In this document: one piece after another, positions 60,183-64,000 of the stretch
How the letters are laid out: each line of letters opens with the position of its first letter
How positions within the stretch are numbered: the first letter of the stretch is position 1
NCBI GenBank assembly: GCA_963675955.2
Contig: CAXXVR010000007.1
Span: 868,001-932,000 of the forward strand
Reading direction: 5' to 3'
DNA length: 64,000 nt
From: Desulfocicer sp963675955
Lineage (GTDB): Bacteria; Desulfobacterota; Desulfobacteria; Desulfobacterales; Desulfobacteraceae
Position numbers and translations under genes: made by a program
The notes under the pieces: generated by a model
Databases searched by the model: none
The model's input: the letters and a program-made list of their open reading frames with translations, nothing else
What the model was told of the DNA's origin: nothing

Positions 60183-62857
60183 ACCTGTGGATACGTCTGG
60201 CCGGAAAAGAACTGCTGAGAAACCGACGATTTTCCCTTTTTTTTATCATCAACCTGTCCATCGGGCTGGTGGGATTTATTTCTCTTAATGCCTTTAACCA
60301 CTCCATGGAAACCCATTTAAAAAACAATTTAAAGGAAATTCTTACGGCAGATATGGCCGTATACTCGTCAAGACCCCTTACCCCACCGGAAGAAAACATC
60401 ATTGACACCGTTCTCGGACCCCAGCGCCACACCGCCCGGCAGATCACTTTTTTCAGCATGATCTCGGGCAACGGGATTTCCCGGCTGGCCCGTATTGTTG
60501 CCATTGACGACGCCTTTCCCCTTTATGGAAGTATTCAGTTTGAAGACCATCTGCCCGTATTAAATACCAAAAACTCATCCAAACCCGGACATTCGACCCT
60601 AAACGGCCCCACCCCCACAGCCTGGATCAGCCGGGACCTGGCCGTGGTACTCAATGTGAAAAAAGGGGATCTTCTTGGCATCGGTTCCCAGAAATTTCAA
60701 CTGGATGGGATTATCACTGCCACACCCACCGGGGCTGTTACCTCCCTGGAACTGGCCCCGGTGATTCACATCGGCATCTCACGATTAAAAGAAACAAAAC
60801 TTCTGGGTTTTGGCAGCCGTATCCGTTACACCCGTTATGACCGGCTGCCTTTGGGGACAGATATCCAACAGATCACAAAAAACCTTCGCACATCCCTTTT
60901 GCCCCTTTTTGAGGGGGAGCCCCAGATAAATGTCTACAACAGTGAAGATGTAAATCAAAATCTGGGTCGAGTGTTTGGGTACTTCACCGGGTACCTTGGG
61001 CTTGTGGCCATTGTGGCATTGTTTCTTGCCGGTATCGGAACGGCTTATCTGTTCCGGGGATATCTCAATGAACGCCTCAAGGAAATTGCCATTCTCATGA
61101 GTCTTGGTGCCGCTCGCCTGCAGACCTATGCGCTGCTGTTATGCCAGGTGATGCTGCTGGGCCTTGGTGCCACCCTGGTATCCGTGGCCCTGTCATTTGT
61201 GGTGCTGCCCCTGTTCCCCGAGGTCATGAAGGGTCTGATTCCCCCGGATTTCAAAGCCATTATCAATCCTGGAACCCTGGGACTGGCCGTTTTTATGGGC
61301 ACCCTTGGCAGTGTCATTTTCTGCCTGCCCGTGTTTGTGCGTATTCATAATTTAAAACCCCTGGTACTATTACAGGGGAATTCCCCCTTTCAGAGGGCAT
61401 CCAGTGACACCCAAATCCCGAAAAGATGGGGACCTTTTAAAATGCCCACAAAGCAACGATCACTCCTGTTCATCAGTTTTATTCCCGGAGGCGTGGCTTT
61501 CTGGGGCATGGCCATGGCCCAGACCCGTTCCATGGAACGGGGCACCCTTTTCCTGGCAGGATTTATCGCCGTCTTTGGCCTCATGGCCCTCATCGGCCGG
61601 GGACTGCTGATCCTTGCCGGTCGATGTTTGCGCACCCACCGGGTCATTCCTGGAATCGCCCTGAGAAACCTTTTCCGTCACAAGCATGCCTCCATATCCT
61701 GTTTTGTCACCATTGCCATGGGGGCCTTTCTCATCAATGTCATTCCCCAGGTGAAAAATGGTATCCTGGATGAAATTCGACAGCCCAGGGGACTTCGGAT
61801 ACCCGGTTTTTTCCTTTTTGACATTCAACCCGAACAGCTTGGCCCACTGAAAAAATTTTTAAAGGAAAAGCAGCTTAAACTCACCAATGCCTCCCCCCTG
61901 GTACAGGGTCGCATTAATACGGTGAACGGTGCGGGATTTTACGAGGGGATGAATGACAGGAAAAGTACATTTTTAAGTAAATTTCAACAAAAGAAATCTC
62001 CGGAAACAGGCACTGGCCTCCGGGGAAATTTTCGCAGAAAAAATTTCACCTTTTCCTGGCGGGAAAAACTGGATGCATCGGAAACCATGGTTAAGGGAAG
62101 GCCCTTAAGCAACACCCCCTGGGACTTTGAAAGCAACCAGCCCTTTGAGGTGTCCCTGGAAGAGGGCTTTGCCCGGCGATTTCACCTTGAAATCGGCGAT
62201 ATCATGGGCTTTGATGTGCAGGGCATTGCCCTTGAAGGCCGGGTGGTAAACCTTCGCAAGGTTCGCTGGAACAGCTTTCAACCCAACTTTTTCATTCTAT
62301 TCCAGAAAGGGGTCCTTGATGAGGCACCCCGAACCTTTCTGGCATCCATTCCCCAAATATCAGCGGCGGAGAAAATGCCCCTGCAAAATGCCATCATAGG
62401 CAAATTTCCCAACATCTCCGTACTGGATGTCAATCAAACCGTGGCCCAACTCATGGACATAACCCAGCGTCTGACTCTTTCCATTAATTTTATGGCCTGG
62501 CTGGCCATACTGGCCGGTCTGGTGGTGCTTTATTCCATTGTGCGTCATGAAACCCGGACCCGGGCCTGGGAGATCAATCTTTTAAAGGTGCTGGGGGCTG
62601 GGTTTTCCGATATCCGGCGCATCATTCTATTTGAATTCGGTATTCTGGGAACCACAGCTGCCCTTTTTGGCATTCTTTTAAGCCTTGGGGTTTCCTTTGG
62701 GATCTCCTGGTTCTTTTTTGGTCGCCTCTGGCATTTTCATCCAGGCTACACCCTTTTTTCCCTGGGAGCACTCTCCATGATCTCCATGCTGACCGCGCTC
62801 ATGGCCGCCTACCGGGTGATTCGCCAAAAATCCATGGGCCTGCTGAAGTCCATATAA
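60179..62857 (+). CDS. FtsX-like ABC permease (YbbP-like)
   Basis: About 892 residues from the ATG overlapping the ATPase stop (ATGA). N-terminal TM (LFFIINLSIGLVGFISL), a large periplasmic domain, then a first FtsX block of three TM helices (about 285-420), another TM pair near 435-480, a second periplasmic domain (RGLRIPGFFLFDIQPEQLG), and a last FtsX block (790-880). This ten-TM plan matches YbbP. With the ATPase it forms a MacB-type mechanotransmission machine; the substrate is unknown. The tesA-like gene upstream mirrors the E. coli tesA-ybbA-ybbP locus. Confidence 0.88.
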   Translation: MNLWIRLAGKELLRNRRFSLFFIINLSIGLVGFISLNAFNHSMETHLKNNLKEILTADMAVYSSRPLTPPEENIIDTVLGPQRHTARQITFFSMISGNGISRLARIVAIDDAFPLYGSIQFEDHLPVLNTKNSSKPGHSTLNGPTPTAWISRDLAVVLNVKKGDLLGIGSQKFQLDGIITATPTGAVTSLELAPVIHIGISRLKETKLLGFGSRIRYTRYDRLPLGTDIQQITKNLRTSLLPLFEGEPQINVYNSEDVNQNLGRVFGYFTGYLGLVAIVALFLAGIGTAYLFRGYLNERLKEIAILMSLGAARLQTYALLLCQVMLLGLGATLVSVALSFVVLPLFPEVMKGLIPPDFKAIINPGTLGLAVFMGTLGSVIFCLPVFVRIHNLKPLVLLQGNSPFQRASSDTQIPKRWGPFKMPTKQRSLLFISFIPGGVAFWGMAMAQTRSMERGTLFLAGFIAVFGLMALIGRGLLILAGRCLRTHRVIPGIALRNLFRHKHASISCFVTIAMGAFLINVIPQVKNGILDEIRQPRGLRIPGFFLFDIQPEQLGPLKKFLKEKQLKLTNASPLVQGRINTVNGAGFYEGMNDRKSTFLSKFQQKKSPETGTGLRGNFRRKNFTFSWREKLDASETMVKGRPLSNTPWDFESNQPFEVSLEEGFARRFHLEIGDIMGFDVQGIALEGRVVNLRKVRWNSFQPNFFILFQKGVLDEAPRTFLASIPQISAAEKMPLQNAIIGKFPNISVLDVNQTVAQLMDITQRLTLSINFMAWLAILAGLVVLYSIVRHETRTRAWEINLLKVLGAGFSDIRRIILFEFGILGTTAALFGILLSLGVSFGISWFFFGRLWHFHPGYTLFSLGALSMISMLTALMAAYRVIRQKSMGLLKSI

Positions 62858-62936
62858 TTCAGCCTTCAGACTTAGTTTTAATTAAAGGCACCACCGTATT
62901 TATCAAAATATTTAATCCATGAAAGGATCAACGGGC

Positions 62937-63875
62937 TCAGGCCACCGTGTGCATAAAAGACAGAAACTGCCCCTCCAGATAACGCACTGTCTCTGCAAAT
63001 CCCCGTTTAAACTGCTCGCTCTGGGCATTGGTAAAGTCAGCAAAAGCCACAAGTTCAAGGGATCTCATGAGATTCAGTTGTGCCAGCAGGCCATCTTCAA
63101 TAGTCTGGATCAATAACGGAAATTCCTGTTTGTCCTTCCCTTCTCTGCCCATGGAAAAAATGGTTTGACCCAAGGGATCATTTTTATCTTTTCCCCTTTT
63201 GAGCAGATCCTCTGTCATCAGCGTAAACATGGCATCCATTTTATTGCTCTTTATCAGGGTGGGACTGTGAAAAAAAGAAAAATCCTTTTGCACCACCACC
63301 GTTGCGGAATTGAGATCGCTGGTTTTTTCAAACCAGTTCAAGGTGTATGCCATATAATCTTCACGGGTCCAGTTTTTGGCTTCCCAAATGTGCGCCCGGA
63401 TAATTTTATTCATGCTTTCCAGACAATCGGACTGATTTTCAAAATCATAGTTCCCCAGCAATGCTCCGGATTGAAAAAGATCCCCACCGGGCCGGGTGGC
63501 ATGTTCGGAAATCTCCGCACACAAAATTCTCATCTCCTTTCCAGGTCTTGCAATGAGAAGTTTATACGAGGGAGCACCCTCCGGTACACGACACAGTTCA
63601 TCCGCCGTATCAGGGGGGACCAGTTTCCCTGCCAGTGACGGGGGAAGAAACGCCGCCGTTAAATGAGGACTCAGATCAGCAACGGCCAGTGCTTTTTCAA
63701 AAACGCAAATATCAGAAGCTTCCATGGTACCCATGGGGATCAGTTTTCCCGGTTTCAGGTCCGGCCCAAAGAGCTTTAATGTGGCTTCAAGGGCCGCCTG
63801 CCAGTGGGCACTTCTGGGATCTTTCCCATTTTTCAACCATTTATTTACTTTTTTTTTCATCGGATTTTTTCCCAT
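62937..63875 (-). CDS. Protein of unknown function
   Basis: About 312 residues; of three in-frame ATGs the one at 63875 has the best spaced GGGAG site. It has a very basic N-terminus (MKKKVNKWLKNG), no signal peptide or TM helix, and a mixed alpha/beta pattern (EMRILCAEISEHATRPGGD, LNSATVVVQKDFSFFHSP). The C-terminal 60 residues are helical. I recognise no family. It converges with the ABC permease, 79 bp away, and its upstream neighbour lies beyond the window. Confidence 0.55.
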   Translation of the reverse strand: MGKNPMKKKVNKWLKNGKDPRSAHWQAALEATLKLFGPDLKPGKLIPMGTMEASDICVFEKALAVADLSPHLTAAFLPPSLAGKLVPPDTADELCRVPEGAPSYKLLIARPGKEMRILCAEISEHATRPGGDLFQSGALLGNYDFENQSDCLESMNKIIRAHIWEAKNWTREDYMAYTLNWFEKTSDLNSATVVVQKDFSFFHSPTLIKSNKMDAMFTLMTEDLLKRGKDKNDPLGQTIFSMGREGKDKQEFPLLIQTIEDGLLAQLNLMRSLELVAFADFTNAQSEQFKRGFAETVRYLEGQFLSFMHTVA

Positions 63876-64000
63876 GTGCCTCATTCTCCCTGATTTCTTT
63901 AATCAAATAAATATCTTGAACCCAAGCCGTACACCCCCGCCACATGGCCGAAGTCAAAGCGTCTTATAAAAACAGATTCCCATGGATGTTGTCAAATCAT

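Noticed and set aside
1..64000. CRISPR array, rRNA operon, prophage or IS transposase gene
   Set aside because: I found no regularly spaced direct repeats, rRNA sequence, phage structural genes or transposase; the repeats present are single palindromic elements.

Overview
The window looks like a chromosomal segment of a strictly anaerobic, sulfate-reducer-type Desulfobacterota bacterium (Desulfobacterales-like). This is inferred from oxygen-sensitive class III ribonucleotide reductase with its activase, an abundance of radical-SAM, ferredoxin and Hdr-type iron-sulfur proteins, corrinoid methyl transfer, a 2,4-dienoyl-CoA-reductase-type flavoenzyme, many two-component proteins, and above all a pyrrolysine (Pyl) decoding cassette. 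Bacterial Pyl genes are known from a small set of anaerobes that includes this group. The species cannot be fixed from sequence reading alone.

Layout. 1-1.4 kb: the end of a CcdA-type thiol transporter, a periplasmic thioredoxin and an FmdB-type zinc ribbon. 1.4-5.8 kb (minus): two HD proteins, a secreted protein and a TPR-cyclase. 6-11.2 kb: a periplasmic-binding-like regulator, nrdG and nrdD with a NrdR-box pair, and a NUDIX hydrolase. 11.4-16.1 kb (minus): a cobalamin riboswitch heading a methyltransferase/DUF2284 fusion and two B12-binding radical-SAM genes, one frameshifted; this is a candidate bzaC/D/E-like lower-ligand operon. 16.3-22.5 kb: gamma carbonic anhydrase, a Cys-rich ferredoxin protein, a SlyB-like lipoprotein, an old-yellow-enzyme reductase and acyl-CoA thioesterase II. 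22.7-29.2 kb (plus): a four-gene phosphorelay / HD-GYP set. 29.2-31.7 kb (minus): pyruvate kinase, an EF-hand protein and a small secreted protein. 32-38.9 kb: an OmpR-type regulator and a histidine kinase that flank a minus-strand beta-helix lipoprotein, Tat flavoprotein and ferredoxin; the two divergent control regions share an identically spaced three-site direct-repeat operator.

39-50 kb: thioesterase, MscS channel and sigma-54 activator on minus. Divergent from the activator, a sigma-54 promoter precedes a small charged protein, a SpeD-like pyruvoyl decarboxylase, a GNAT, an ATP-grasp ligase and a PLP fold-III decarboxylase. I cannot match this to a described pathway; it looks like a regulated polyamine-conjugate route. 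A DisA-like (DAC) domain protein with a degenerate catalytic motif converges on it. 50.5-52.5 kb: membrane-anchored Hdr/CCG Fe-S oxidoreductase.

52.6-57.2 kb (minus): pylT (CUA tRNA), pylSn, a corrinoid protein, a pterin-dependent corrinoid methyltransferase, and pylB. pylSc, pylC, pylD and any amber-containing methylamine methyltransferase are absent from the window, so the pathway is split across the genome. 57.3-64 kb: fdhD, a GDSL esterase, a LolD/FtsX-type ABC pair, and an unknown protein. Intergenic regions carry several families of palindromic or dispersed repeats, many at ends of convergent genes.
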